Shown: positions 46,345-59,094, counted from the first letter of the stretch. The stretch is 64,000 nucleotides of DNA from Cornus controversa (GCA_026545225.1 CM048845.1:100746033-100810032), one strand, 5' to 3'. Notes: generated by a model from the letters alone, not told the origin. A program made the numbers and translations.

Positions 46345-48480
46345 CTAGGAAAAAAAAAATTTCTTTTCTGAAGCAGTCAATAGATTTGGTCTTTTGTTCA
46401 ATGCTAAAGAGCTGCTGCTGCTTGAATTTGAATTAGGTTTTATGCCTGCCTTAATAGATATCTGATTGAATACTGATATGCTGATTTAATGCCTTAGTCC
46501 CTTGACAGAATGCATATGTGGCATGAAGCCATGTAATAATGTTGGTTCACTTGTTTTTATTGCACCTTTATCAGGACAATATTTTTATTTTTTGGGTAGT
46601 TAACATTGTTAGGACTTCAGTGCATTGCTATGAGAATATGTTACTTTAGATGCCTTAGATTTTTGCAGGTGCTGCTATATCTTTTTTTGAGGTTTTGCAT
46701 GGGTATATTATCTCTTATATTAGATACTAAATCATATAATTTATTATTCTGTCTCGTTAGTAAGTTTGCAAAAACTGTTGAATAATTATTATTTTTATTT
46801 CCTTTCATAGAGGATCACTTTGTGTTGTTCCATGAGAATTGTGGCTTGATCAACATGAATATGACATAATTGGGGGATTCATGTTTGTTCTTCTGGTTGG
46901 TGATAGAAGATCTGCTTGGAAGTACAGACTAGCAGCAAGGACCTTGTGGTTGTGCTTGCAGCTGAATGCCTTCTAGAGGATGGTTAAAAATTTACTGTGA
47001 ATGGCATATTCTTCCCCAACTCTCAGAAACGCATCCATTGGTCTTGTGGTTAGAAACACCAAAAGCAATTCTGGGCCAGTAGCACTGTGAGTAGGAAGAG
47101 TGAGGTAATGGCAACAATGGAAGCCTGCAGAATTGATGTTTCCCTCAACATCCTCAAAACTCGACATGGAGGAGGATTGCTGCAGGGCCTCAAGAGGCCA
47201 GTCATACCTTGGAACATTGCTTCTATCCTAGTTATTGTTTTCTCCATGATGGTGAGATGCTGTCAGATTCAAGTTGGAGATCATGCCGTGGTGCTGCTAA
47301 TGGCTTCCTCTTGTCGTGTGGTAAGTTTTAGCCATTTTGCATATGCATTCCTCATGGCTTGAGAAATATTTTTCTTCTGGAAATGTTCCTTTTAGTCTGT
47401 CCAAGCATCGTCTTTGTACTTCCATCTCCATGAAGGGGAAAAAAGACACAGAATTGTTCTCCAAATATATTAAGTAGATCTCACATCCGCAGCTCTTGTA
47501 CAAAGCACATAAAATTGAATGTTTGACAAAGTTAAATCATTTGATATTTTCAAACCACTTAAAATCTCATTAAAGACAGTAGGGAAGAGGAAATTCAAGC
47601 TTTATAAAGGTCACTACTCGATAGAAAAATGAACAAACCAAACCTCAACTAGGTATTCGGTTTCAGGAACCAGAGCACTTCAAGTAGGAGAAGAATTCTT
47701 GGGGTCATCACAGTAGAGCCCTGGCGATTGCTACTCTTTCTGTGATATAGGTTTGATACAAAAGGATTTAGGTGGAATTGAAATTAAATCTTAGTAATGC
47801 TTTTTCAAACTCATAGCTGCAGTTTCTATGTATTTTCATGTGATATTTCTGCTACAGGGATCCCATTCGGCAAAGTACTTCACTTTTGTAGGGGTCAGAA
47901 AAGGGCTTGTTTGGTTTAGTTTTATGAGAAAATTTTTATGTTTTGAGAGAATAGAAAAAGTTTGTCGGATTTTTGAAACTGTTCTCAGAAAACAGAGTTA
48001 AGGACTCAATTTAAGATAATAGTTCTCAGAGCTCTTGAAATTTGGTTTTTGAGAATTAATTAAAACATACCCACAATCACTCAGCCAAGTTTGCGATTGT
48101 GATCTGGCAAACAAAATTGTAAAAAATATACTTAGTCATGATAGATATTCTGGCCTATGTCTCTCCCTGCAAAGTTTACTTTCATTACTGAAGTAGTATT
48201 ACCTTTTTCACCACCATTTGGGCAACCAAATCAACCTTTGAACCAGGCTGCATTAATGTGTATGCAGGGAAAAAAATTGGAAGGGTGGGAATGCAGGAGA
48301 AATGGAAGATATATCTCGAAGGAAAAGAAGCCTTTATCCCTTTTTGTTTGGTTGAGTTAAAAAGAAATAAGGAATGAAGGAAAGAGTTTTGCATGTATTA
48401 TAATCAAGATAAGGTTTTTTTGAAGGTTCAAACCATGGAAAAAGGACAGATGATGATTCCTTCTTGGCACACTTCTCATT
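46345..48480. other. Non-coding stretch with one uncertain candidate
   Basis: 46900-47500 is more GC-balanced than its surroundings and keeps overlapping open frames on both strands (for example 47087-47362 on +, 47050-47247 on -). No known domain was recognised. It could be untranslated exon sequence or a degraded gene. Elsewhere nothing was recognised. Confidence 0.35.
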
Positions 48481-48487
48481 TTCTTTT

Positions 48488-48674
48488 GGGTAAAATACCT
48501 CTCCTCCTCTCCTGAGATTTGGCTTAATTATTACACACAAAATCATGTTTGACGGTTATTATACCGAGTAACTCTACATGTTATGAAATGTCCTTTTATC
48601 CTTAATATTTTAATACTCTTAAAGAGAAAAATATTTTAATGTGAAATACCTATCTTGTCCACCATGTGTGTGTT

Positions 48675-48708
<34 letters not shown>

Positions 48709-48833
48709 GAGTATTTTATACATATGTCAAGGGCAATTTTGTCAAGCATTTTTGTTATTTTATTGCAGGTAATTACAATTAAGTCATTTTTTGAAATTTC
48801 ATTAGGAGAGGGGAGGTCATTGATGATATGCCC
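48488..48833. mobile_element. MITE-like element
   Basis: The left end GGGTAAAATACCTCTCCTCC... and the reverse complement of the right end GGGCATATCATCAATGACCT... share CCTC-CC-TCTCCT-type motifs and then TTTGGCTTAATTATTAC versus TGACTTAATTGTAATTACC, forming inverted repeats of about 60 bp. A (TG)n tract sits in the middle (48680-48708). A target duplication was not resolved. It resembles Mutator-like MITEs. Confidence 0.5.
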
Positions 48834-48842
48834 TAACCTTAA

Positions 48843-49290
48843 GGCTATGTTTGGTACAATAGAAAAGAAAAGAAATGATAATATTAGTAATGAGAGAAAG
48901 GAAATGAAAGGATAGTGTTAAACTTTTATCGTGTTTGGTTGATTAGTAAAGAAAAAGATAGCTAACATGTTTGGAGAAAGAAATGAAAGAAAAAATTTTA
49001 AAATTTTTACCATTATATCTTTTTATATTTAAAAGAACAAATTTTAGCTTTTATCAAAATAAGGACAAAGTTGGTATTAATAAAGTTTCATTAAAAAATG
49101 GTAGTATTTCCTTCCCTTTTTTTCCATTTTCTCCTATTTTTAGAAGGATAACATAAGCTACTATTTGTCCTTAATTTATCCTTCGAAATTCTTTCATTTC
49201 CTTTCGTTTCCATTAAAAAATTCATACCAAACACAAAAAACCATACCCTCCATTTCTTTTCCTTTCATTTCTTTCCAACCAAACTAGCCC
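48843..49290. mobile_element. Tourist-like MITE, copy 1 (448 bp)
   Basis: Ends GGCTATGTTTGGT and (reverse complement of the right) GGGCTAGTTTGGT, flanked by TAA at 48840-48842 and 49291-49293. The interior is purine-rich then AT-rich and non-coding. It is homologous throughout to the copy at 62779-63213, for example the shared phrase GTTAAACTTTTATCGTGTTT. Confidence 0.8.
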
Positions 49291-49434
49291 TAAAGGAAAA
49301 CAATGTAATAAAAGTCAAACATGGATATCGTGTATAATTAGACCAAACTTCAAGGAATGTTAGTATATTTTACCTTTTTCTTTTTGAGCCATAACTCACA
49401 TAATCTACTAGGCTATACAACATTATGTCAAGGT

Positions 49435-49826
49435 TGTGGAGCTTGAATCACAGGCCCAGTTTATACTTGACTCTTTGAGGACTCTGGTCAGGGGTTGAGC
49501 TTCTCGATGAGCTTGCAGGGGTCCAAGAGGCAGCACCCCAAGGGACTTTTTTTGGAGATTGTCTTTTATGCCCTTGGATGCCCCATGTATTTAGTCCCTT
49601 TATTTTTTTGTTTCGGCTGCCCCATGTATTTAGGAATATCGGACTTTTTTAGGAATGTTTTGAGAGGCAGCCGAATCTGTTAGGGTTTTGTGAGAGTTCT
49701 TTGTTGTAAATACTCATTGTGAAATTCTGGTGCGCTCCGTGGACGTTGACAAATTGTCCAACCACGTAAATTGTGTTTTTCTTATGTGATTGTTTATTTA
49801 TTCTTGATCTTTTTATATTCCCAACA
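49435..49826 (+). mobile_element. Copia-type LTR remnant (3' portion)
   Basis: The text 'gtgagagttctttgttgtaa', 'ctccgtggacgttgacaaat' and 'tgtccaaccacgtaaattgt', ending in CCCAACA at 49826, matches the usual layout of the R-U5 end of plant Copia LTRs (a GTGGACGTAG...CGAACCACGTAAAT-like phrase and a CA end). No internal region follows, so it is a solo or truncated LTR. The left boundary is uncertain. Confidence 0.55.
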
Positions 49827-49930
49827 CATTAAAATATGATGATTTGGCACCATAAACCTTATGCTTAACCAATGTGGTTATAGCTATGTGATAATGGCTT
49901 CAGTTGGAGAAATTTTGGGTAAAAAAAATT

Positions 49931-50757
49931 AGGGTAAAGTGTAAAAAAAAAAACTCCTAAACTATTGTTCTTTTGCAAATAATCCTTAAAGTACAAATTC
50001 TCTCCCTGAACTAATGATCTGTTGCAATTAAAGACATACACGTCACAAAAGACAATTTTACTCATTCTTATTAAACTTATCCTTTCTTATTAAATTATAT
50101 TTTCTCTTATTTAAATATTAATCATATCATTTACTTTAATTTTATTATTGGTATCAATTTATCATAACAATGAAAAAAATATAAAGAGTTGTAACTCCCA
50201 CCAAATTTAGTCATTTTTTAAAATGATAATTTATTATTAAAACTTTAGTATTTATAATAAAACTTGTTATACACAGTTTAAATTTTTTTATTGTAAAAAA
50301 AATACGTTTTCCCATACAACATATTCATAAAAAATTAAAAAATTACTTAAATAAAAAAATACCTTCTTTTCCGTGGAGTATATTCATGAAATATTAACAA
50401 ATTACTTAAATTGTTTTAAAATTTTCTACTTAAGATTTTTATTAAAATAAGTAATTTTAAAAATTAAAGATAAATTTATGCAAATTTGATAGAGAATATG
50501 TCATCAAAATAATATAAAAAATTTTATAAATTATTTTAATAAGAAAAATAGGTTAAGTATAATTTAATAAGAAATGACATTACGGTCATTTAATAAAAAA
50601 TAGTCCATCACACGACAGGCATGGAGGACATTTTGTAATAAAATGTGATAATTTAGGGTGTACTATGTACAAAATATAAAATATAATTCAGAGAGTTATT
50701 TGTAAATTTGGACATAGTTCAGGATTATTATTATTATTATTTTTACTTTACTGTAAA
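49931..50757. mobile_element. MITE-like element with AT-rich interior
   Basis: The left end 'gggtaaagtgtaaaaaaaaa' followed by 'ctcctaaactattg' matches the reverse complement of the right end, 'gtaaagtaaaaataataata' then 'tcctgaactatgtcc'. It is non-coding. The pattern is typical of abundant plant MITEs. A target duplication was not defined. Confidence 0.5.
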
Positions 50758-50759
50758 AA

Positions 50760-51637
50760 TTATAGGTTCTCTAAAACTGTGTTGATCTTATGGTTATTAA
50801 GCTGGACCAGCCAATGTTCATCATTTGCTTCAGCCAATGTTTCAGTCTCAAATGTTTTTCTTGGGAAAATATTTATATTCTACGGGAAAAGAATCATTTG
50901 CTTCTTATTTTCGGTGCGTGTGATTTTTTTTAAACACAATTTATGAATATTCGAAATTGCACGATAAACACTTGCATATAAATATGCAAATAAATGTTAA
51001 TTAAAGCATTCTGTATATAAATGTTATTGTAAGCATTTTATATTAGGGAGCCTATGGGTTGATATATCGACAAGTCTAATATGTGCAAAAATATCTACAC
51101 AAATGCATATACAATACAATACATGCACTTTAATTTGTATATATAAATATCTATATAATTGGCGTGTGTGTGTGTGTCTGAGCACTATACTCATCTGTGT
51201 ATATATATGTTTATATTTCTGCACACGAATGTTGTTTGGGTAAATGAGAGTCCAATTTCAATTGCAATTTCGAAATTTAGAAAAATTATTATTTTTCTTC
51301 CGGAAATTAATGTGTAAAATAATTTTCAATCAACAAAATACCTAAAAATGCTAGAAACATTTCGAAAAATACTTTGCATGACTAAAAACAGATGGGAATA
51401 TTTAAATAATTTCATTCAAAATTTACGTGTCCTGACTGATTCCTGATCCATTTTTATCGAAATTTCAACTCTCAATTTAGTATGAACTTAGCCCCAACCA
51501 CAGTGTTGTGCAATTGTATATGAAGTTTTTGGCGTTGAGGTTGGAGTCGATGTGAAACTAGGCAACGAAACCTGATCTATTATTCTATAATGAATTCTTC
51601 ATATAAGACATTCAATAATTAATATGATTCTGAACCT

Positions 51638-51692
<55 letters not shown>

Positions 51693-52916
51693 CATAACTT
51701 CGAGTAGATAAATATTACACTAATTCCACATCCGGAACTTTGGATTTTTTCAAGCACACTCAAGCTACATTGTTGACCAAAGTGTGCATATTTTGAACAT
51801 TCAACACAATGATAAAAATGTTTGGTCATTTCAAAACGAATTAGAGAAAGTTGGAATTGGGTTCATGCACGGAGCTAGTAATGAGCACAAATTTGGTAAA
51901 CTAAACGTGATTGATCGATCGATCGATAATAGGATAGAGATTAATTTAGCATGATCATTAAGTTCTCTTTCTAAGACTTTTGAGAACAAAACAATAATTG
52001 TTTCCACACCAAACCAATAATGCAGATTAATGTTTTTACATGAAACACCAAAGTGTGAATGAAATGGAAAAGAATGCAAATTCAAGTTGATTTTGTTTGA
52101 TATATATATCACACCAATGTGATGGAATTCAAATGTAAAACTTATTCATGAAAAATCCACTTAATTCATCAATCATAATATATATCATTTTCCTTATAAA
52201 GCTGCTGTAATATTTGAACTAAAACTGCGTGCCATGTCTCCAACGAACCTATTTGAGAAAGTGATAGACTTTGAATGACTCCAAATTAACTCCTGCTTTT
52301 ATCATATTGTCAAACAATTTTATCTGTTTTTTTTTTTTTTAATATTGAAGAAATTTAGCTAAGACTTGTGAGCACAAATCAATGATTGTTCGCACAATAA
52401 AACAAATTTATTTAAAACCTTATCTACGAATGTAAAAGATTTACTATATATGTTATGTAAATATATTGAATGAATCTAAAAATTTACTATACATCTTATA
52501 TAAATATATTGAATGAATTTAAACTGTGTGTGTGTTGTACACGTTTATAATGAGTGGTATAGTCGGTGCACCGAAGTCTTCTCTGGCCTCTAGGTATGGT
52601 TATCGAGTACATTTGGTGGGACATAAATCTATATATGTCTTTTTGTGTACTCTTCAACAAGATAGCGTTGGCCAACACGAAACTGTCATGTTTATATTCA
52701 AAAGCATGGAAATATGTCACGAGACCTCCCAATTTGAGAAGTGGAAGACTTTGAATTACCCATAATAAACATTCTTGTGTGAACATGTGTATAGTGTACA
52801 CAATATATCCTTTCTTTTTCTAGAGAGAGAGACTCTACTCGGTAAGCTGGGTTCAAAGCAAAATCCTTTTCACATTTGGAAAGAATGCGTTCTAAGTAAG
52901 ATATATTAAATATATC

Positions 52917-52976
<60 letters not shown>

Positions 52977-54430
52977 TGTATGGTCACTGGAAAAGCAAGC
53001 ACGTACATTAAACGCAGGGAGGGTTTCTTCATCAACTTAATACTGTTAAGAGACTTTATTACGAAAACGACGGCAGCAGTACTCAGAGGTACTATGTACG
53101 TATGTACTACTTGCTTTTACAGCATTCTTATGAGTATATATTAAATTATTAATGTAGGAAAACAGAAATAGGTTAAAAATAAAAATAAAAAGGTTATTAA
53201 CAGTGATCTCACAAAAAAAAAAAAAAAAAGGTCCGGAGTTTTTCTTGTTAACAGTAACAGTAGATTGAAAGATTTAGTACACATTTTATTCAATTCAATT
53301 TTTTTACAAATTTTAAAAATTAACTAGTCATGAGAAAACTTTGTTGATTGCCTTATAATACATAGTATCATTTTGCGCAAATTGCTCTTGCACTTACTCA
53401 TATCTGCTTTAATTGAGTACGAAATATAATTGTGTCAAAAAAATGGTGATTAATATTTTTTTTATATTTTGTTTAACCTGCCTAGTCAACGAAATTGAAA
53501 AATAAAAATGACAAAACTATCTTTTATGTTTTAAATTACAATTTTAGTCTCAAAATGTCATTTGACCTTTATACCCTCACTGCAATTTCATATTCCTTAT
53601 AGTATCTAAAACGAGAGATGATCCAAACACATATTACCATTATATATATATATGTGTGTGTGTGTGTGTAGAGCAAATTAGCAATATATTACTTTTATAC
53701 TCTGTTTATATGTTATATCTTATATATTTTCTCATATATCTATACGTATATCAATATATCACTTCAGAGATACGTATATCAATATATCACTTCAGAGTTA
53801 TTTTTTTTGGGCATTCGAGTGGTATACATCATCAATGATGTCATCAATCTCATTGTAATATGATTAAATATATGGGGGCAAAATGGTAAAAGTACTTTCA
53901 CTGTTAAATTTAAACGGCCGTTATCCCTAACAAGGACTGCTACAGCAAATTTTGACATAACCATTTTCCGTGCACAATTAAAGTAAACATGAACGACTGT
54001 CTAGAGCAATTTGCCCTATCATTCTCATGGCCTGGATAGTGTCGCTGTTCAATTGATACTTAGTATTTTGTTTATAATAAAAAAGTAATTAGTCACCCTT
54101 CATCAGGTACTCTATATTCCTTATATTTTATCCTAAAAAGAAGGGAGACAGATTTCAAGGTGAGAAAAATAAAAAAGCATTAAGAGGGAAAATAAGTAAT
54201 TTCATCATATTATTATGGCATGGGCAAAACATTTTTACAATAAATACAATAACACCATGAGTGATAATACAAGTAAATACACATAAATATTACACATCCA
54301 ACATTTTGGGTCATGACATTTACTTAACTCTATCAGGGGAACTCTTATAAGGAGGATCTGTGAGCGACTTTAATTCACAGTGCATGAAAATTCGTCCAAA
54401 TCAAAAAATTAAATCGGAATGGATAGAATT
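50760..54430. other. AT-rich intergenic stretch with microsatellites
   Basis: No gene is supported. It contains (TA)n at 51640-51691, compound (TA)n(GA)n at 52913-52974, a (TG)n tract at about 53652-53670, and a 24-bp exact duplication (atacgtatatcaatatatca plus cttc) at about 53745-53796. Open frames such as 52496-52801 lack any family feature. Confidence 0.45.
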
Positions 54431-54439
54431 GGGCGAAAC

Positions 54440-54930
54440 GATTTGATTTTTTACAGTTTAATTCGATCACGATTTCAAAAACTTTAATTTCTAATTTTTC
54501 GATTTGGTTACGATTTCGTACCTATCAAAACTAGACCGAATCGTTTAGTTATATATATATATATTATGACATGTGCTATTTTGGATTCACAAGTACTAGT
54601 AGCAATTTTTTAAACTATGATATTTTTTTTGCCTTTTAATAGTAAGCTAGTAGTAATTTTTATAGTAGTAGGCTACTAACAGTTTTTTAAAAGATATAAA
54701 CTATTATGTTTTTTTGCTTTTTTTATACAAAAATAAAATAAAATTGATAATGGAACCATGGTTAGAACTGAAGTGAACCGAACCGAACCATTTCATTACG
54801 ATTCGATTTGGTTCGATTTTATACTTAAAACAGTTTGGTTCGATTTCATGGTTTAATAAGACCAATCCATACGGTTTAAGATATTTAGAAACCGAACCAA
54901 ACCGAATGGAATCAAACCGGGTGCACTCCT
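54440..54930. repeat. CGATTTGGTT/GAACCGAACC-rich dispersed repeat
   Basis: The left part has 'cgatttggttacgatttcgt' type text. The right part has 'gaaccgaaccgaaccatt', 'gattcgatttggttcgat' and 'aaccgaaccaaaccg', partly inverted relative to each other. This resembles a common plant foldback repeat. Precise ends were not determined. Confidence 0.5.
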
Positions 54931-55252
54931 AGTTATTACCAGAGACTTTAGAGAGGTAGAAATTTATCTTATAGAATGAAATTTATTTATCTTCTAAGAA
55001 GTTTATCAATATTTTTTAAAAATAAAAAATAATATTGCAATATTAAAGAATAAATAAATTTTCTTTAGATAAAATTAAAAATGAACATAAATAGATGGGG
55101 GAAACATTTTCGTCACAATAAATGAGATTTTTATTAGTTCCAAGGGATTTATTGCAAAATAAATAAATAAATAAAAATAGATGAGCAATGTTTTTTTTCA
55201 GTTTGCCCAAATAAAGATCCAAAAAGGTGTATTTCTGTTTCAACAATACTAA

Positions 55253-56590
55253 GGGCCCGTTTGGTAACCGTTTATGTTTAGTGTTTATTGTTTATAAAAA
55301 TAAATTTTTACCATAAACATGTTTAATAATTTTTGTTTTATTTATAAATTGTCAAAACATTTTTAAAATAATATTCTTCATAAGCCTTCAAATCCTAAAT
55401 ACCAAAATGATGTTTATTGTTTATGTTCATTAAAAAAAAAAATCTTTTTTTTTCTTTTTTTATCTAAAATGGTGATTATATTATTTTAATTAAAAATTAA
55501 AACTAAAAGTGAGAAAATGAAAAGAAATTTTTTTTATAAAAGTCTATTGTTTGATACAACGATAAAAATATTAGAATTATCAAGTATGGACAAAATTAAA
55601 GAGATAGTTACTTAGGGACACCCATGCTAAAAAAAAACCTTATTTGATGAAAAAAAAACAAAGAACTCTCAACCATCTTCTTATCAAAAAAACAAGAATG
55701 GTATTTTGTACTCATATCATTCGTTCATTTTCAATGTTGAAAGAAAAATAGAAATCAAAAAAATGAAAAAGAAAGTAGTAGCATAAGAAGTTCAAGAAAA
55801 AGAGTATGCCCTTCAAATCCCTCTTCTAAGTCCATACAATTGGATCGAACTGAAATGTTCATTACGGTTCCAGTTCCGGCTCTAAATTTTAGGAACCGTT
55901 CACTACGATTCCGGTTCCAAGCCTTAGAACAAGAACTGAAAAAGTTGAATATATATATATATATATAGCTATAAAACTCATATAATGATTTTCTATTATA
56001 TATATATATATATATATATTTATAATAACATTTTGTTATGTAAAAAATTTTAAGCAATGAAGTTTTTATAACTATTATAAGGTTAAATACAACTCCTATA
56101 ACAATCGAATTGAACCAAACTTATTTATTTCGGTTTCAAAATTAAAGAACCGTTGGGAACGGTTCTGGTTCCGGTTCTCCTAATAACTGAAAAGAACCGA
56201 ATCGTGTGTATTGCCTTACTTGTTAGAACCTTTTGGGTTGTGGGTCATTCTTGTTTTACAGTATCATTTGCAGTGTGTAGATATATATGTAACTCAATAT
56301 TATTTATTTCTTTTTTATGCATATTTTTTTCTCTATTATTGCTGTATAAATTTGTTGTAGCATAAACTTGACTTTTTATGTAGTTTATTATGTTGATTTT
56401 TTTTATAAAAAAATAATAATTTAGGATTAACAAATATGTTTTTCTGTTTATGATTTTTAAAATAAGCCAAACTTTTTTTTGTTATCAAACAACACTCATG
56501 TTTATAGATAAACAAAATCATAACATAAACACTGTGTATATAAACACTTAAACAATAAACACTAAACATAAACGATTACCAAGCGAGTCC
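55253..56590. mobile_element. Non-autonomous DNA element with about 42-bp TIRs and TAA duplication
   Basis: The left end GGGCCCGTTTGGTAACCGTT and the reverse complement of the right end GGACTCGCTTGGTAATCGTT match for about 42 bp, including the phrase TTTATGTTTAGTGTTTATTG. TAA flanks both sides (55250-55252 and 56591-56593). Within it, about 55845-56200, lies a stretch with 'ggttccggttc' motifs in inverted orientation (a second, nested foldback). No transposase is present. Confidence 0.75.
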
Positions 56591-56682
56591 TAAATTATCA
56601 ATTTTTATTTTATTTGTTTATGTTGGGTGTTTGGGCTATTTATCATTTACCAACACATTTGAGTGATTTGATTATGCTTTAC

Positions 56683-57484
56683 CTAAGAAGCATTGACACG
56701 GACACGGGACACGGGTACGACACGATACGGACATGGCGACACGACAAATTTAAAAAAAATAGAACACGACACGGCGAGGATACGGCTATAAAATAATATA
56801 TTAATATATATTCAAGAAGTTAACTAATATCACAGTACCATAAATCTAATAATAAAAAAAGAATAAATTACACAAATACTTCAATTTATTATCAAGCAAT
56901 CAATGTATTTTCAAAAAGGGTATTCATTATATTCAAACTCATTACTAGAATCTTGCATATTACTTATTTTTCTAATAACAAACAAATAAATTTAAATACA
57001 AAATACCAAATAAACCAACATGGTTTTATGTTAAATAAAGTTCTATTAGCTTTTTTATTTTTTTGTTTCTAAATTTATTATTTAGGAATTTTATCTAACT
57101 ATTTTTTATTTTTAAAATTTTTTATTTTAGAAAATACTATATTTATAGAGAAAAGAGCATAATAGTCATATTAAATGGTATATATGTCGTTATAGTTATT
57201 TTAAGGGGTCAAGATGTCAACTTTTAGAAGATGAGGGGCTCAAATGTTAAAAAAAATTTCAAAAGGGTCTTTTTGTAATTTTGAAAAAGTTTAGGATTTT
57301 TTTGCACTTTTAAAAATTACAAAATATATCCCGCCGTATCCCCCACGTGTCCTTGCCGTGTCCCAGCCGTGTTCTAAAAAAAAAAAAATTCAGGACATTT
57401 CTAAGGAGTGTCCGAGTGTCCAAGAAGTGTCCGAGTATCCAACACGGACACGATACCCCTATACAAAATATCCATGCTTTCTAG
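56683..57484. mobile_element. hAT-like non-autonomous element with CACGACACGG-rich ends
   Basis: TGCTTTAC occurs on both sides (56675-56682 and 57485-57492), an 8-bp or slightly longer target duplication as expected for hAT. The inverted ends CTAAGAAGCATTGA and CTAGAAAGCATGGA match at 11 of 14 positions. Subterminal zones are rich in ACACGG/ACACGA repeats on the left and their complements (CGTGTCC, CCGTGT) on the right. The interior has no transposase frame. Confidence 0.6.
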
Positions 57485-57499
57485 TGCTTTACCTTATAT

Positions 57500-58660
57500 T
57501 GGGACAATTTCAAGTTAATTTGAAAGTCTTTGTCCCGTAAAAATAAAAAAAAAGTTCAAAAACAGTAGTATCTCTTAAATGCTGTGGTGAAATATTGAAT
57601 TGTACATCATTAAACAGTTTAAATTTATCGTAATTTCAATCATATGAGTGTTAGTCTGACGTTGAAAAGATGTGAATCGAGTGTTATCGTATTGAAGGTC
57701 CATCTAACTCTCAGTGTCCTTTTCAACCTAAAGTTACGTGTTGGATTTTCTTTATCCACTAAACAGAAATTCAAATTTTATCTTGTTGCCTAAAATTAAG
57801 AATAAATTATATCTTGTTGCCTAAAATTAAGAATAAATTATAACCATGACTCTTCACACACACTTTATTCTCTCCCTCTCTCTCTCTCTCTCACAGGCCG
57901 ATTTCATTACTGACTCTCAAGTATTATGTAAAGTGTGGGACCAACAGAGCAGAGAATCAAAGAATCATAAAATGCCTCAGAGTATAACCCTAGATAGGAG
58001 AGAAACAAAAGAGAATATCCACGTGGCAGAATTATATCCGTAAATAAGGTCATAATAACCACTGAAACCCTGAGATGTAGGGCGGCGTGGTGAGTCTGGT
58101 GACGAATATCCAGAACTTGCTGTACCACACCCTATACCTAAAAATATGCATATATGCATATACATATATATATATATATTTATTATAATTATATATACGT
58201 CTAGGTATCTATGTGTGTAGGCTGATCGGCTGCGCAGACTTTTTTTTTGATACGTCCTACAGTCCATCACTGTACTCTATATAAATAGCGTTATAGGATA
58301 TGAGGTAGGCATGCTCGATGCACGTGACACGTACGGCTTCGCCGCTTTTAGAAGCCACGTCGCATAATATCAGTGATGTTCCCAGTGCTGTCTATTCCTT
58401 CAGTTGTTGACGATGAAGCTCAACCGTAGTTTTGGCTGCATGTAAAATCAAATCAATTTTGAAGGGAGCTGTGTAATTACCTTGTTACCCTCGAACCAGG
58501 ATCCCCTCCAATGTAATATTGTGAACTATGGAGGGATGGAATTCAAGTAGTGAATTCTCAGTTGTCGTTGACTCTACCTTCAGTATCCATCCTCCCTAAT
58601 ATAATTGAGGCAATAATTTTAAATCAACAATTTATGTCGAGATTACAAAATTAAATTATA
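57500..58660. other. Intergenic stretch with a possible transcribed unit
   Basis: A 34-bp direct duplication beginning 'ttatcttgttgcctaaaatt' lies at about 57778-57840, and a (CT)n tract at about 57870-57892. Around 58030-58140 the composition is less AT-rich, and on the minus strand an open frame reads GIGCGTASSGYSSPDSPRRP and onward. On + a TATATAAATAG box lies at about 58278-58288. No family was recognised, so no CDS is called. Confidence 0.35.
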
Positions 58661-58790
58661 AATTGATAAGGGCAACAGTAATGAGATCGTCAGAGGCTAA
58701 TTTTTTAGTTAGCTAGGTGGTTCGTTAAACTGGGCGAACCACTTAGCTAACTCTGTTCAAAGCAGGCCTATATTTTTTTAAAAAAAATTT

Positions 58791-58892
58791 CACTTATCGA
58801 AACAACGTCGTTTCGATAAGTGAAACACGCGGCGCCCTGTGTTTTTTTTTTTATTAAAATCACTTATCGAAACGACATCGTTTCGATAAGTG
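58791..58892. repeat. Two near-perfect 32-nt palindromes
   Basis: 58791-58822 and 58861-58892 are both CACTTATCGAAAC...GTTTCGATAAGTG with a self-complementary centre (ACGTCG / ACATCG type). They lie 70 bp apart. Each is followed by a GCGGCGCCCTG motif. The GAAACGACGTCGTTTC core recurs in many plant transposons, as I recall. Confidence 0.9.
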
Positions 58893-58911
58893 ACTTAAAA
58901 AAATAAAACAT

Positions 58912-58934
58912 GCGGCGCCCTGTTAGGGTGCCGC
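58912..58934. repeat. GC-rich hairpin
   Basis: GCGGCGCCCT and AGGGTGCCGC flank a three-base loop, pairing fully with one G-T wobble. It sits just after the second 32-nt palindrome. Confidence 0.8.
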
Positions 58935-59021
58935 GTGTCCTGCAACGGTCCCAACAGGCCTATTTGGTTGCCCAGAAAAGTAGTTTTTGACCGTTTTTTG
59001 CCTTTTTTCTTTTTAATTTAA

Positions 59022-59060
59022 GCTCTGCCAAAGAACTGTTAAGGCACTGTTTGGCAGAGC
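59022..59060. repeat. Hairpin with 11-bp arms
   Basis: GCTCTGCCAAA (59022-59032) and TTTGGCAGAGC (59050-59060) are exact inverted copies around a 17-nt loop, in the left non-coding zone of the Harbinger element. Confidence 0.85.
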
Positions 59061-59094
59061 CAAATAGTGCCTAAAATGACTCTATTGACTTTAA

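Noticed and set aside
52496..52801. 101-codon frame on - with overlapping frames on +
   Set aside because: No family features, several overlapping alternatives, and simple AT-rich surroundings.
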